A stretch of DNA of 64,000 nucleotides, taken from assembly GCA_022559985.1 (NCBI GenBank), contig JAFJTR010000076.1, positions 62,001 through 126,000 on the forward strand, in the 5' to 3' direction. The position numbers were made by a program, and so were the translations under genes. The notes beneath the pieces were generated by a model. That model had not been told where the DNA came from. It made no database searches and saw only the letters and a list, made by a program, of their open reading frames with translations. Numbering within the stretch: position 1 is the first letter of the stretch; every line of letters starts with the position of its first letter. The stretch is from Parastagonospora avenae f. sp. tritici 18332-5 (taxonomy: Eukaryota; Ascomycota; Dothideomycetes; Pleosporales; Phaeosphaeriaceae). Below are positions 11,411 through 22,540 of this stretch, one piece after another.

Positions 11411-13858
11411 ATGGACTCCACAAACAATTACGAGATAAAGCTGGGGTTCTGGACAAATTGGTCGGACGGCAAGATCCTTGGCGCGACCATGACACTGACT
11501 CGGCAAAATGGTGGTTACCTGATCGCTTTCTTGGCCATTTTTGTTGGTATGGCAGGGAAAAGGTGAGAGTTCCAGCTATTTTTGTGCAACTTAACTGAGC
11601 ATCGCAGCTTCTGGCGTTTCGCATGCTTTACAATTCACTACTATCTCTCATCAACAAAATCTCGAGACGGCCTTTATCATCAGCAACAAGCTATTCTTCG
11701 CAACTCAGACACTGCATTTGATGGTATAGTGCGACTCATCGCTTCAATGTCCGCCTGGCAATCTGTTTGTCGAACGCGAAAACCTATCCTACGCCTTTTG
11801 CCAATAGTCGTCGCAGCTATAGCGATTTCGGCAGCCTTCGGAGTGGCCTCTATCTTCTCGTCAAGCGTCACTAGCGAAGCACTTAATCAAGTGCTCCTGA
11901 CAGGCCGTAGATGTAGCGTGTACAAGCCGCAGCCGACGGACTTGTCCAAAGACCAGGCTCTCCGTTTGCCCTATGATACGGAAAAGGCGAGTGGATTCCT
12001 CAACTATGCGCGGCAGTGCTATACAGACAAGACACAAGTGGACGGCTGTAACCTTCGTACAAAGCCTAGGTTACCTCTTGTATCTACACGCGGCGTAATG
12101 TGTCCTTTCGATAACGACATTTGTAAGAGTAGGGAGGACAATCTCGTCATGGACACTGGGAAGCTCGACTCTCTGGAGCACCTCGGTATCAACATAGCAC
12201 CAAAATTCCGTTTCCAAATGCGCTTTGTCACCAAATGCGCGCCACTTAAAACGCATGGATACACGAGAGACTATCAGGATCAAGACTACGGCGCAGTAAA
12301 GCGTTATTTCTACGGCACTGACACTACCTCTCGACAAAAGATTGCTTTCACATACGAGGTACCCGTGAATCACGCATATCTACCAAAAAAAGATAATGTT
12401 ACATCTGGAAATATCCCTCGTATGGAATATCAGCTCGGGGCGATGGTGTCCTTAGCGGGCATAGAAGGATCGCTAGAAGACTCGATCAATTTATGGACAC
12501 TGTTGGTTGCTCTTGGTTTCGGGCCACCGTACGTACGTGACGAGCACGTGACCACGTGTGTGGCCCGTGCCGTGGGGTGGGATTCAGTTCGTACGCGAGC
12601 TGCAGCCCACCTCCTCAGAATCAATGAATTATCTACCTCAACTCGTTGCAACGACCGTTACTTGATTTAACCTCACCTTTGCCGTATCAACAGACACCAA
12701 TAGAGGCGCTCAGAGTGCCTGATTCAGATAACAATATTCTTTTCATGTCTGCTCCTGGAATATTCTACTCCGACCCGGTCGCCGACCCGTGGTTCTCAGC
12801 GCAAAAGCCTAGAAATCGGACCAGGTCTGATGGAACGGTGGTCAGATTTTGGGAACAGGACGAACCACTTGGTGTGATGGCATGCACAGAACAGTTCCAA
12901 TACTGTAATCCGAACTTACCCGAAAGCAAAAGTTGCGAGCCCCTCCGTCGCATGTTTGATACAAAGGGAACTGAAAAACGGGCGAAATTTTTTCCATCAG
13001 AGGCTTTGCGTGCAGCAATGAATTGGATAGATCGAATCTGGTGGACAGACATGAACCAGCTTTCCGATGCGTCTTACTACATTGGCGCTTCGGCTCTCCA
13101 TGCCCGTCTCAGCCTCTCGAATTCACACTCGGGACCCTTACTCGACAACCAATGGCAGATTGCAGCCGAGCATTTGAAAGAAGGGGGTGTAGCGTCGCTG
13201 CAGCACGCATTCGTGGAAGCCGCAAACGGTGTGCCTATATCACTCGAGGAGTTCCGTCAGCCTCCCTTGGCTAACAAGGCCATGGCACAAATGATATGCG
13301 CGAGTCAAAAGATTGTATCGGATAGCTGTTCTTCCTTCAACGTAATAGGAGTTAGTCTAATATTGAGTTGCGGTATGCTCATCATATTTTTGTACTTGGG
13401 TCTTGCGCCTATACTTTGCATGGTGCCAGCGTCGCAAGTACGGAAAGCTGCAGACTCAAGATGCCGAGAGTGAGATCGAAGGAAAGGAAGTTCATTCATT
13501 GAACCACATGTTTGAATGGTCACAAACATCTGTTCTGCAATTACAGCGCCTTGCACACGAAGCAGCTGGATACGGAGACTGGAGTGGCTGCGATAAGACT
13601 GTGCCTATCAATAAACCGGGCGAACTTCTCGGATGTCTCGACCTTGGGGATTTCAAGCATCCAAAATACCAGGCTAGGAAGGCGACTAGTCTTTCGAATC
13701 TTGAGGAACAGCGGTTTCCGTCCAGGCCGCAACTTGTCGAACAGAATGGCAGCGGTCTAGAGATTCCAGCGAGTGAATCTGGAATGGAGGACGTCAGTCA
13801 CAGCGCTGGAATCCCGGAGGGAGGAAGCGAGCGAAGTGAACCTATTTCGATGATATGA
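11411..13858 (+). CDS. Fungal multi-pass membrane protein of unknown function, possibly frame-broken
   Basis: Resembles a large family of uncharacterised ascomycete membrane proteins. Exon 1 is 11411-11562 (begins MDSTNNYEIKLGFWTNWSDG, with a first helix LIAFLAIFVGMAG). The intron 11563-11607 (45 nt, donor GTGAGA, TTAACTGA branch region) leads into exon 2 from 11608, which carries FWRFACFTIHYYLSST and a second helix near ILRLLPIVVAAIAISAAFG. The frame then changes between about 12530 and 12700 (exon with VPDSDNNILFMSAPGIFY and a helix near 13345-13425). It changes again near 13415-13435, just after that last helix, into the tail containing FEWSQTSVLQLQRLAHEA. The first change could be an intron. 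The last has no GT..AG pair that fits and looks like a one-base indel. Topology: several membrane helices with a long outer domain. Function unknown. Confidence 0.6.
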
Positions 13859-15399
13859 GCTACAGCGTCGTAGCTCCGCATGATTTAACTGAGCACAGTA
13901 AAATAGCCTTGACGACAATGGTTGAGGGAATCGCGAACAGAAATCAAAGTAAGGGCACCCGCCAAGAGCTTATTGTAGACGAGTAAGACATACAATGATA
14001 TTTAGTGTGGAGACGACGTGGGAGAATGTCCATATGAGCAAAGATCAGACTAGAATCCGAGGAGAAAGAAATGCAACACCGGAATTACTTGACGCATCAA
14101 CCGCATATCACCAGTAGATTACATTCAGATTATCGGCTAATGCAAGACCATATGCCACGTACAACATCACGGCGGCTAGGCGAAAACAAGCACATGAGCA
14201 AATAACTTGAAGGAGAGCGGATTCCATGGAAGAGTGCGCGAGTTGAAATCCATAAGCAAACGAGACAACCCGACAGTACCAGGAAGCCCGAAAGCGTCGC
14301 AAGAGACATGCCAGAGTCATCACCGAGATTTCCTCACTGATGTAGAATGTTGTCGATTTGGAAAACTATGATGGAGACGTGTCATGTTTGTTGAGACCGA
14401 CGATAGGTTGACCTGGGTATTCATGGCGCTGCAGATGAAGGATGGCCCGGTCAGTCGATCTGGTGACATAGGCGTTTTTGGTTATTTTTCCGAGGATGTT
14501 GTCTCTAATCCAGCGTTTTCGCTGCGACCCAGTAAAGCAAGCAATAATGTTGTTGTCCAAGGTCATCAATGGTTAGGAGGTTGTTGCCCCTTGCGCGCGG
14601 ACTCGGACCACGCCTGGAAAGAACTCCGTCTTTCTCTCGTCGCCTGTCGCCCTTGCCATCTCTCTTCATCAAATTCCTAAACATTTACGTCATTTCAGTC
14701 AAGATTTGATATGATGCTTGGTATACTTCTCTTACTATGCATCGGGTCTAGCACTGATCACGCGCTTTGCGTCCATGTCAACCTTCTTTCTCGCCACGAT
14801 ATAGCCACACCCGTGTCACGCCAGCTTTGTATAGGATCATCCATCTCATTACACGATACATGCTTATGCTCAGAAGTCGAACTTGGAACAGCAATCGTCT
14901 GCACATGCATCCTGGACTGATCACGTGAAACACACGTGGAGTATATATGCGCACGTGGTGTACATCAATGCACTCTTCAGCTTTACATACGCCCATGACT
15001 GGTCCATTGTTTATCTTCTTCACTAATGTGCTCCATCTCATGTTATTTTTAAGCACAATTGCATTCAAGATCCGTGTCAAGCGTCAAGGTTGGGGAGAAT
15101 CATGTAGTATTAGGCTATGGGATAGAGAGGCCTATGTACTGAATGGAGCACGCACTAGTCCCAATGGGGAAGTGCGTGAGAGCAAACATGCGGTGGAATC
15201 TGGGGCAAACAGTACCGGCCCGTGCGGGAGACCCCACGGCCGACAATCTGTTTGCGGCTTTCTTTGTGCGAGCAGGGTCATCACAAAAAAGAATGGTTTC
15301 GTTACCTACAATGTACGCCAAAATTACAAACGCCTTCCATTTTTGCGAAGTCGAAAGTGCTACGACGCCCACAGTAACTAAACTATTGAACGCGATACC
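13859..15399. other. Intergenic, no gene seen
   Basis: Short frames only, without family resemblance. No transposon ends or RNA genes recognised. Confidence 0.3.
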
Positions 15400-15921
15400 A
15401 TGGCCCCTCCATACACGAAAGGCATAACATACTTCACCAACGATGCGAAGGCTTGGAAGGCAACAAGGCCGGCAGCATGGACGACAGGTATGGTTCAACA
15501 TGTCATGTTTCGTGTATATGGTGACAGAGTGCCGGAAGCTCAAATGGATACCACTGTCGGTACAATTTGGAGCAGAGACGCGGCGCTACGAAACTATTAT
15601 AATGCGTTCGCTGCTGCTTACCGTCCCGCACTCCCAGGATTCCCGCCCCATATGTCAGCGTTACCGCAGCATCCGTATCTGGCAACCGACAGAACAGCCG
15701 CGATATATAATCGAGTTGTACCGCCCCAGCGAAATGCTGCCGGATTGGTGATCGCTCCTGCACCTCCCGATCCTATAGTCGCTCATGTACTTGCTTCGGT
15801 AGCTGCAGCTGCAGCTCCTGTAGCTGTTGCGATTCCTGATGCTGGAGCTGCAGGCGCTCTCTTAGGCCCTGGAAATGCCAGACTTGCTATCAGTCAGGTA
15901 ACTCAGTCAGTCAGTCCTTAG
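15400..15921 (+). CDS. Hypothetical protein, 3' end replaced by hAT sequence
   Basis: A 173-codon frame from ATG 15400. The first 100 residues are mixed and plausible as protein (MAPPYTKGITYFTNDAKAW, then WSRDAALRNYYNAFAAAYRP). The next part is an Ala/Pro/Val-rich stretch. The last codons (ISQVTQSVSP) are encoded by the left end of the hAT element at 15884 onward, so the natural C-terminus has been displaced. The right flank of the transposon (from 20462) is open for about 30 codons in one frame and longer in another, which would fit a split gene, but I cannot prove continuity. No family recognised. Confidence 0.4.
   Translation: MAPPYTKGITYFTNDAKAWKATRPAAWTTGMVQHVMFRVYGDRVPEAQMDTTVGTIWSRDAALRNYYNAFAAAYRPALPGFPPHMSALPQHPYLATDRTAAIYNRVVPPQRNAAGLVIAPAPPDPIVAHVLASVAAAAAPVAVAIPDAGAAGALLGPGNARLAISQVTQSVSP
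15884..15897 (+). repeat. Left terminal inverted repeat of the hAT element
   Basis: TTGCTATCAGTCAG, identical to the reverse complement of 20448-20461. It is followed by ACTCAGTCAGTCAGTCC. Confidence 0.65.
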
Positions 15922-16016
15922 GCCGCTAGACGTCAGTCCAATCAATTCAAAAGCCTTCAGACTGATGTTAGCTATTTCTGAAGTAGAATTTTGCAGCCGC
16001 GATAGCTATATCTAAT

Positions 16017-16923
16017 TGTCAGATATGTCGCGTATTAGAGGATCAGTTGCTGTTGTCAGAAGAGCAACTATATAAGCTGCTTAGGAACCGACGCTAGCTT
16101 CTCTTGGCAAGGGAGATAAAAGGAACACGATATCGTTGGAGAAAGAACATGTTACGATCAAGAAGTTGGGACTCTTTGGCAACAACGAGAACCAACAAAG
16201 GGCGCCAACAGCGGGGCTGTGCGACCGGCCACTTGACATATTATCCCGTCAAGCGAACCATCCCCGGACGGTATACCCTCCCGGATGGTATGACCACGCA
16301 GGATGGTCGGATCTCTTAGTATATAGATCTCAGCAATGAACGCTTATCGTTCATTGTCTTCAACTTCGTATTTCAAGTTACCCAATACATTGTACTCTCT
16401 ACAGAGGCACCCTCTTACTGTCTTAGTACGCCCCAACCTCCGTATCCAGTGCCAACATCTCCCATCCGCGAAAACCAACTTGAGCCCATCAACACCGGTT
16501 ATCTAATTGTTAGCTACTTGATAGGTTTTAAGAGAACAACAATTCGTCTAAGTTACAATCTACAACCTACTCTTCCTCGCATTAGAGTCTTTGTGCAGCA
16601 TCTACCTCTGTGAATACCAGTAAGCCTGACAGCTGTTAGATAGCAGTTGTCGCGCGTTACTGTCTTCGCTATTAGGGACAGTCAAGTGACACAAAGCTCA
16701 GCTGTAACAACACAAAGAAAAACAGAATACAAGGCAGAGGAGAACAAGTGTCAGATATGAGCAAGGATGGCCGTAACACAGGCTCGGCTGGAATGGAACT
16801 GCATGGAATGGACCGCGCAGCTGGTCGCACAAGGGCGGGGGATAAAAGCCACCGGTTCATAGATCAGACCACTACAATCATCAAGACCATTAAGAACCCT
16901 TTAAATCTCACAACGAGTTGACA
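16017..16923 (-). repeat. Copy A of an inverted repeat pair, split by a solo LTR
   Basis: Without the 578-bp LTR and its 5-bp duplication this copy is about 324 bp. Read on the minus strand it matches 18528-18866 closely; both share the stretch around GGTCTGATCTATGAAC and the stretch around GAGGATCAGTTGCTGT. Its ends read TGTCAG and TTGACA, LTR-like. No clean target duplication was found for this copy. Confidence 0.6.
16054..16631. mobile_element. Solo LTR, 578 bp, with perfect 5-bp target duplication
   Basis: Begins TGTCAG and ends CTGACA (TG..CA with 6-bp inverted tips). It is flanked on both sides by GCTGT (16049-16053 and 16632-16636). The inverted sister copy at 18.8 kb carries the same site without the insertion (GTTGCTGTCAGATAGC read on minus), which confirms the boundaries to the base apart from one C/T difference. 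No internal retroelement domains are present, so this is a solo LTR left after recombination. Confidence 0.85.
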
Positions 16924-17996
16924 CGCATACCGGTAGCATTAAGCTAATCAGAGTTTGTGGAGGTGCGCTAGCCGCACCGGGCAAGCCTTTCGCGTCGCGT
17001 CGCGTCTGCTATACACACGACGCTACACTATTGTTGCTATTATACTTTGTACTGTACTTCATGTATACTTCCTCTAATTTAGGCCTTCGCCGCCTTATAG
17101 AATACAACAAGCGCAATTCTCCTCTACCATCGCTATCGAACGTGCCTACTGTTAGCGATATTGCGAGCGAGGCACAGGCCAACTTCCTTAACAACGACGA
17201 CGATAATAATTACGCTGGGCTTGATTTCAAGCGTGTGTCGTGCCTTGAGCGGCGCCAGGTTGAGCGTAGTGTTCGCGGCGGGCCTAAAAGCTGGATCTAC
17301 CGCTACGGCTGGGCTGTCTAGCACTGCAAGTACAAGAAGAACTACTAGCTTTGTCGGTACTGCTATCAGCGACGGAAGCAGGAGGCTTGCTACGAGGCTG
17401 ACAGCACTGCAAACGCCGGCCGACACCTCTTAAGCAACAAACCTGGGCACTCACACGAACCTAACGGACCTATACTAATTGCTAGCCGGGAGAGCAATAT
17501 TATAGGTGCGCTTGCAAAGTCCTAAGTACATCTAATAAGGTCTAAAGTGATAGAAGTATCGCAAGAGGTGGCAAACGAGATAGCAGCAAGCTTTTTAACC
17601 TCTTGATTTTAGGACGCACTGAAGGACTAGGTAACTGCGGACAGCTAGAGCCTCCGTGTAATAGAAACGCCGCAGTTTCGAGCTATGATTGCGGCCGCGA
17701 ACCCGCTAGCTGAAGCTCTTCTTTGGCGTAGCCACTAAACGCTCCGCGTGTCCGTACATAGCAATCCTCATTATCACGTGAGCTGCTGATGCATAGGCCT
17801 GCAGGCCTGTGCGCGGCAGAACTGTATATGAACGCGTTCGTACGATAGATGGAACATCATCAATCTGCAAAAATATACACTCGTAACTTGATCAACCCCA
17901 CCGTACAATATTGTACACCCACTTACTGCAACTATCGCGCTACAGACGAAGTGCTACTAACACCGCGATTATATTATTGCTAAGTACAACACATGC

Positions 17997-18180
17997 TGTC
18001 AGATTGTTGATACAACCTAATAGATTTGATTGATGATTTTTTTTTCTGTGTTTTTCGTGTTGTCTTGAAAGCGTTCTTAAGATATACATGCTCTCGTACC
18101 AGTTCAGCCGAAGTAGGATTGAGTCGGCTTGTGCAGCCTTGTTCAGCTTCCGGACCTCCCACCACTCGTAATATCTGACA
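17997..18180. mobile_element. Short LTR-like insertion, 184 bp, with perfect 5-bp target duplication
   Basis: Begins TGTCAGAT and ends ATCTGACA (8-bp inverted tips). It is flanked by CATGC on both sides (17992-17996 and 18181-18185). It contains a T-rich run and no coding sequence. A small solo LTR or a TRIM-type terminal repeat is the best reading; a small inverted-repeat DNA element is the alternative. Confidence 0.75.
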
Positions 18181-18465
18181 CATGCATACTAGCTATTGCC
18201 AACTATCTTCGCGAAGCCTAGTCGCTTATATACGTGTTATTTAACCACTAGACTTTAACTAGTAGGCAGTATGCTTTTACTAGCCTCTGCGTATATTACC
18301 TTAATAATGAGAGCAAGCTAGTTAACCATCTGCTTGGGTTGCCTGAGCTACACGGCGCGCATACTGGCAGCAATATTGCTTCTGTAGCAACAACAGTACT
18401 TCGGCTATTTAGCGTTAATAACGCGAGCGTTAGGTACTTTGTGCTTAACAACGCAAGTAAAAATG

Positions 18466-18866
18466 TTTCAGATTGAATGGGTTCAATAGATGGATCTAAG
18501 TTGAAGTGTAATGACTTGATTCATTGTTGTGTCTTGTTGTCAGATTTAAAAGATTCTTAATGATGTTGATAATTGAAGTGATTGATTGTCCTCTGGTCTG
18601 ATCTATGAACAGGTGGCTTTTATCCCCGCCCTTGTGCGACTAGCTGCGCGGTCCATTCCATGCAGTTCCATTCCAGCCGAGCCTGTGTTACGGCCATCCT
18701 TGCTCATATCTGACACTTGTTCTCCTCTGCCTTGTATTCTGTTTTTCTTTATGCTGTTACAACCGAGCTTTGTATCACTTGACTATCCCTAATAGCGAAG
18801 ACAGTAACGCGCGCGACAACTGCTATCTGACAGCAACTGATCCTCTCATATGCGACATGCCTGACA
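18466..18866 (+). repeat. Copy B of the inverted repeat pair, inserted in the hAT transposase
   Basis: About 401 bp, starting TTTCAGATTG and ending CTGACA, flanked by AAATG (18461-18465) and CAATG (18867-18871), a 4-of-5 match. It interrupts the transposase exactly between the codons for NNASKN and DTAV, so it is a later insertion. Its tips resemble those of the 184-bp element (TGTCAGATTG), suggesting related LTRs. The inner 340 bp match copy A in opposite orientation. Confidence 0.65.
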
Positions 18867-20447
18867 CAATGATACTGCAGTTAAGTCCTTAGCAGAGGAG
18901 TTTGGCTTTATTGCAAGCGAGCGGCTGCTGCTATACACTCAACCTAGGCGCGCAATTAGTAATCTGGGGCAAAGACCGTAGTGCGTACGAGAATGACGCC
19001 GCTTGCCTTGGGGAAGAGAAGAAGTACATGGATGAGTGGCACAAATCCGGTCCTATTGGCGTCTTCTTTGACGTGATTGCGTCCATCTGTACGCCTCAAG
19101 CTCGACAACTACTGGAGCGTCTACAGCGCGAGAAGGCAGAGTCTCTAGGTATTACGACTAACATCTGGCAGCTTGTGAAGCCTGTCAAGACACGCTGGAA
19201 TAGATGTTTCAATACGTTTGTGCGCGCAGCTGAGCTACACAGACCTATCGATAGCTATATTGAGTGTAAACTTAAGGAGCATAGTGCTGCAACAGCAACC
19301 TCACGACGCCGAAGGAATCGCGAGCACCTCCCTGCTGCGCAGCCACGACTATACATACGCGAAGGCGGTCTAAGTGGCAAGGACTGGGCGACAATAACGG
19401 AGTACATTCGACTCCTTAAGCCATTTGCCGAAGCTACACGGCTGCTTAAAGGTCGCGGCCAACACGGCGGCCACGGCGCTATATGGGAAGTTCTAGTAAC
19501 GTTTGAGTGGCTTCTTAACCAGCTTAAAGCTCTCAAAGACCTCCTTAAGGATGTGAATTATAAAGATCTAGACGCGCCTGAAGATCATCTTATTACAAAC
19601 GTCAACCTTGCGCACTGTAAGCTTGCTGAGTACTACGCTAAATTTGACAACGCGCCTGTCTACTACACTGCTACAATACTACACCCACACTACAAGCACC
19701 ATCTCTCAGCGCTCTGGAAGGTGCCCATGTCACTGCCCGTGACGGTGTCCACTATCGTGACGGCTGGCTTGACAACAACCACCGGGCATTCCTGCGCATG
19801 TGGCAAGGGCGGAAAGACTCTGCAGCTACTCCAGCTCACACAGTAACGCCGCCGCGTAAAAAGCCCCGGCTAGGGATTTCAACGTCGCGATCAGCTTTTC
19901 TACAGTCGTCAATTGAGCAAAGCACGCGGCAACTAGAGGCAAGCCTTGCTGAGGATGAGTATGAGATATAGAAGCGGCAACCGGCGTTAGCTGAGGAGGA
20001 TTGCCTGTCTCTTAAACTGCTTCTATACTGGATGTCAGTTGCTGGGCAGTTCCGTATACTCTCAAAGTTCGCTATTAACGTCCTAACAATACCAGCGGCA
20101 GCAGCAGACTGTGAGCGGACTTTCAGCGAGCTTGGCGACATGTTAGGCACTCGGAGACTCCATGTGAAGTCAGAGCTTATTTCAGCTTTGCAGAGTTTGA
20201 AGAGCTGGAAGAGGCTCGGTATACAGCCAACAACTACCTTAGCTTCTGGGCTAGCGCGCACACTCTCAGAGGAAGAAATTTCAAAAATACAGGAGCATTT
20301 ATCTCAGTTCGACGTCAGATAACTCAGTTTAGTCAGTCTAGTCAGTCCGCAGGCGGTGGCGACGTCAATTCAGTCAGTCAGTTTTAGGTTAATTGAAAAG
20401 TCTTGGCAATCAGTTCAGTCAGTTCAGAGAGATTCGGACTGACTGAA

Positions 20448-20461
20448 CTGACTGATAGCAA
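20448..20461 (-). repeat. Right terminal inverted repeat of the hAT element
   Basis: Reverse complement of the left end. The 120 bp inside it contain several GTCAGT/ACTGAC units in both orientations. Confidence 0.65.
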
Positions 20462-20669
20462 CTCCGGATTACTTTCCCACGTTCGTGACCTGGCAGAGAA
20501 TTGTGAAGAAGAACAGAATGTCCGGGCTTTCGGATCGCGTGTTTCATTTTCGAGTGCCTGAGGTGTATGACGGTGCAGTTTCACTCCAGTTTTTACCTCT
20601 CCTACTTCGGCAGTGCGACTCCGTTTCTATCGCTTATGATCTAAGGCCTCAACTCTATCATCCTTCGTA

Positions 20670-21844
20670 TCATAGCTTAAATTCACTATCCACCAATCTC
20701 TCGCTCAACGCCCATAATCGCTCAACCATCTGTGGATCTGTCGCATGCGGCGCAGCATCAAACATCTGGCAGTCGTGTAGGAGTACACCCCTCGATGCTA
20801 TCAGAAGTCAGCAAGCCATCCCAGAGCAAAAGGCAGTATGAAACTTGCGATTCAGAACAGGATCCAGTGCCGCAACTAATACTGTCGCAGCGCCCTGATC
20901 GTGATTTTTCCAGAACGGGCTCGTTTTCCGAATCGCCTCTTCGCCTTCAGCATCGAGGTTCCGGCTCAGCCCTGTCCATATCGCTAATTCTAATCAGTAT
21001 ATGCATCCAGTAGGAAGGGAAGTGCGCCACTTACATCCTGGATGCACGGCGAAACTAGCTATTCCTTTCTCTTTCAAACGATCATTCAATCCGATAGAAA
21101 AGAGAATGTTTGCCGTCTTCGCCTGGCCATACGCCACCCATCCGTTATACCCGTCTGGTCTATTCTCCGTGAACATAGGCGGCAACGGGCCAGGGTTCTT
21201 CTCCTGGGACGGAACATCTTTGCCCGTGATATTGTAGTCCGAGAAACGCACTGGACTAATGCGATGACCAAGACTCGTCAAGTTGATGACACGCGTTGCA
21301 CCTGCTGGATTTGACTTCGCCGCGGCGAACAACTTAGGCATCAAGAGGTTGGTAAGCGAGAAGTGGCCGATGTGACAGGCGCCAAACTGCCCTTCAATTC
21401 CTTCTGCAGTAGTGGTACGCTCTTGTGTCATTACGCCGGCATTGTTGATGATCAAATCGAGGCGGTCGGTTTGGGCAAATATTTCCGCTGCGGCTGCTTT
21501 GACAGAGTCTTGAGACATGAGGTCCAGTGAGACGAGACCAATGGCGACATCTGGGTAAGCATTGCGGATGTTTTTCAGGACTTCCTCAAGCTTAGGTGTA
21601 GTGCGAGATGCGAGCAAGAGAAGATTCGGGGCCTGAGATGCGATGCTCAAGGCGATGGAAGATCCTATAGACTCAGGAGACACGCCGGTGATGAGGACTT
21701 GAACTGTGGTCAATAACGGCTAGTCATCTGAGCGCAGTCTCTCGTACCCTTTTTGTCTCTGATTTTATCAGCAAAAGCTTTCGCGACTTGCAGACCGCCA
21801 GTCTCCTTGTTCCACTCCGGGTGCGTCAACGTTGACGATGCCAT
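20670..21844 (-). CDS. Short-chain dehydrogenase/reductase (retinol dehydrogenase / WWOX-like)
   Basis: NAD(P)-dependent oxidoreductase of the classical SDR fold. Four exons, 21844-21748, 21703-21035, 20983-20845 and 20790-20670, sum to 1026 nt (341 aa). Introns of 44, 51 and 54 nt have GT..AG ends. The ATG at 21844 was chosen because the long central frame has no ATG before its coenzyme motif, and exon 1 supplies MASSTLTHPEW and reaches VQVLITGVSPESIG in phase. Motifs: TGVSPESIG (loose form of TGxxxGxG), LIINNAGVM, an INLTS serine, YGQAK (catalytic Tyr and Lys), then VHPGSIWTGL across the second junction and a C-terminal DAAPHATDPQMVERLW block typical of this group. Substrate unknown. It ends 209 bp from the hAT element and stands next to a monooxygenase. 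Confidence 0.88.
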
Positions 21845-22540
21845 GTTCGTTGAGTGTTACCAAACGACATGTACACAGTCCAAATATGCTACATACATAA
21901 TGTTGCTTTGCCCCACCAGGTTGTACCGTAAGCGACATGCATCTGCATTCGAGTATCCTTCGCGCTCTTTTACCAGCAGCTCTGTCTCAATCGAGCATTG
22001 GCACGCTTTCAATGGCACAGCATCTTGGACACGCGAACCTAGGGCACTTTCGCCACATTCCGATGCTCTTTTCATAGGTCCATGCTTAGATACGAAAGGG
22101 GCCAAGCGTACATGCGCTGAGGTTGCGGGGTACCTTGCGGGGAAGTATTGAAGCGATGTGGGGCGAAGACTCCGACACCAAAGTCGCGACTCCAGGAACC
22201 CACCTGAAGTATCACGCGTCCTATATCCACGGCATATGATTGCCGATTAAGTAAGACATGCTACTCCCAGCGCGAAGGATGCGTGGCGTGTGAGTTCAGC
22301 GCCTTCCGCGGACAGTTCTTGATATCGTCGGAACCATGCCGCCTAGGTCATGCAACCTTATGGAAACGGTGAAGATACTCAATACCGGGATTTGATAAGC
22401 CCCACGATGCATGCATTGAAAATTTACCCGGTTGCCTTGGATGTGTGTTTGTGTTCATTTCGTCTTGTCCTGATACTTCTACCTTCGTGAAGTTTGTACC
22501 TTGTCATCCAAGGCTGTCCTCCATACGCGTAGATTGACGC
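21845..22540. other. Divergent intergenic between SDR and FAD monooxygenase
   Basis: About 0.7 kb between two genes transcribed away from each other, so it probably carries both promoters. No clear TATA box or operator was recognised. Confidence 0.35.

Larger units (their letters stand above)
17031..20322 (+). pseudogene. hAT transposase, interrupted
   Basis: Transposase of the fungal hAT type in pieces. The N-terminal BED-like zinc finger lies at about 17250-17470: GPKSWIYRYGW, then HCKYKK, LCRYC and a HL..H tail. It is broken by in-frame TAG codons at 17319-17321 and 17346-17348. The middle part resumes near 18300 (HLLGLPELHGAHTGSN, then VRYFVLNNASKN) and is cut at 18466-18866 by an inserted repeat. 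It continues DTAVKSLAEEFGFIASER, shifts frame near 18920, and runs to 19846 (YTLNLGAQLVIWGKD, VKTRWNRCFNTF). The hAT dimerisation block (AAADCERTFSELGDML) is at 20092-20150, preceded by another in-frame TAG at 19969-19971. It cannot make a functional product. Confidence 0.85.
15884..20461 (+). mobile_element. hAT-family DNA transposon, decayed and nested
   Basis: About 4.6 kb bounded by the same 14-bp sequence TTGCTATCAGTCAG in inverted orientation (15884-15897 and 20448-20461), followed inward on both sides by clusters of CAGTCAGT. Such subterminal repeats are typical of hAT transposase binding regions. Inside lies a hAT transposase with a BED-type finger, the RNase-H-like core and the C-terminal dimerisation region. 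No 8-bp direct target duplication was found outside these ends, so the exact boundary may be the CAGTCAG at 15891 and 20454, or the insertion site has decayed. The element has itself been hit by at least three later insertions. Confidence 0.75.

Noticed and set aside
16672..18792. Two similar frames of 60-70 codons in opposite strands
   Set aside because: They reflect the inverted non-coding repeat pair, not genes.
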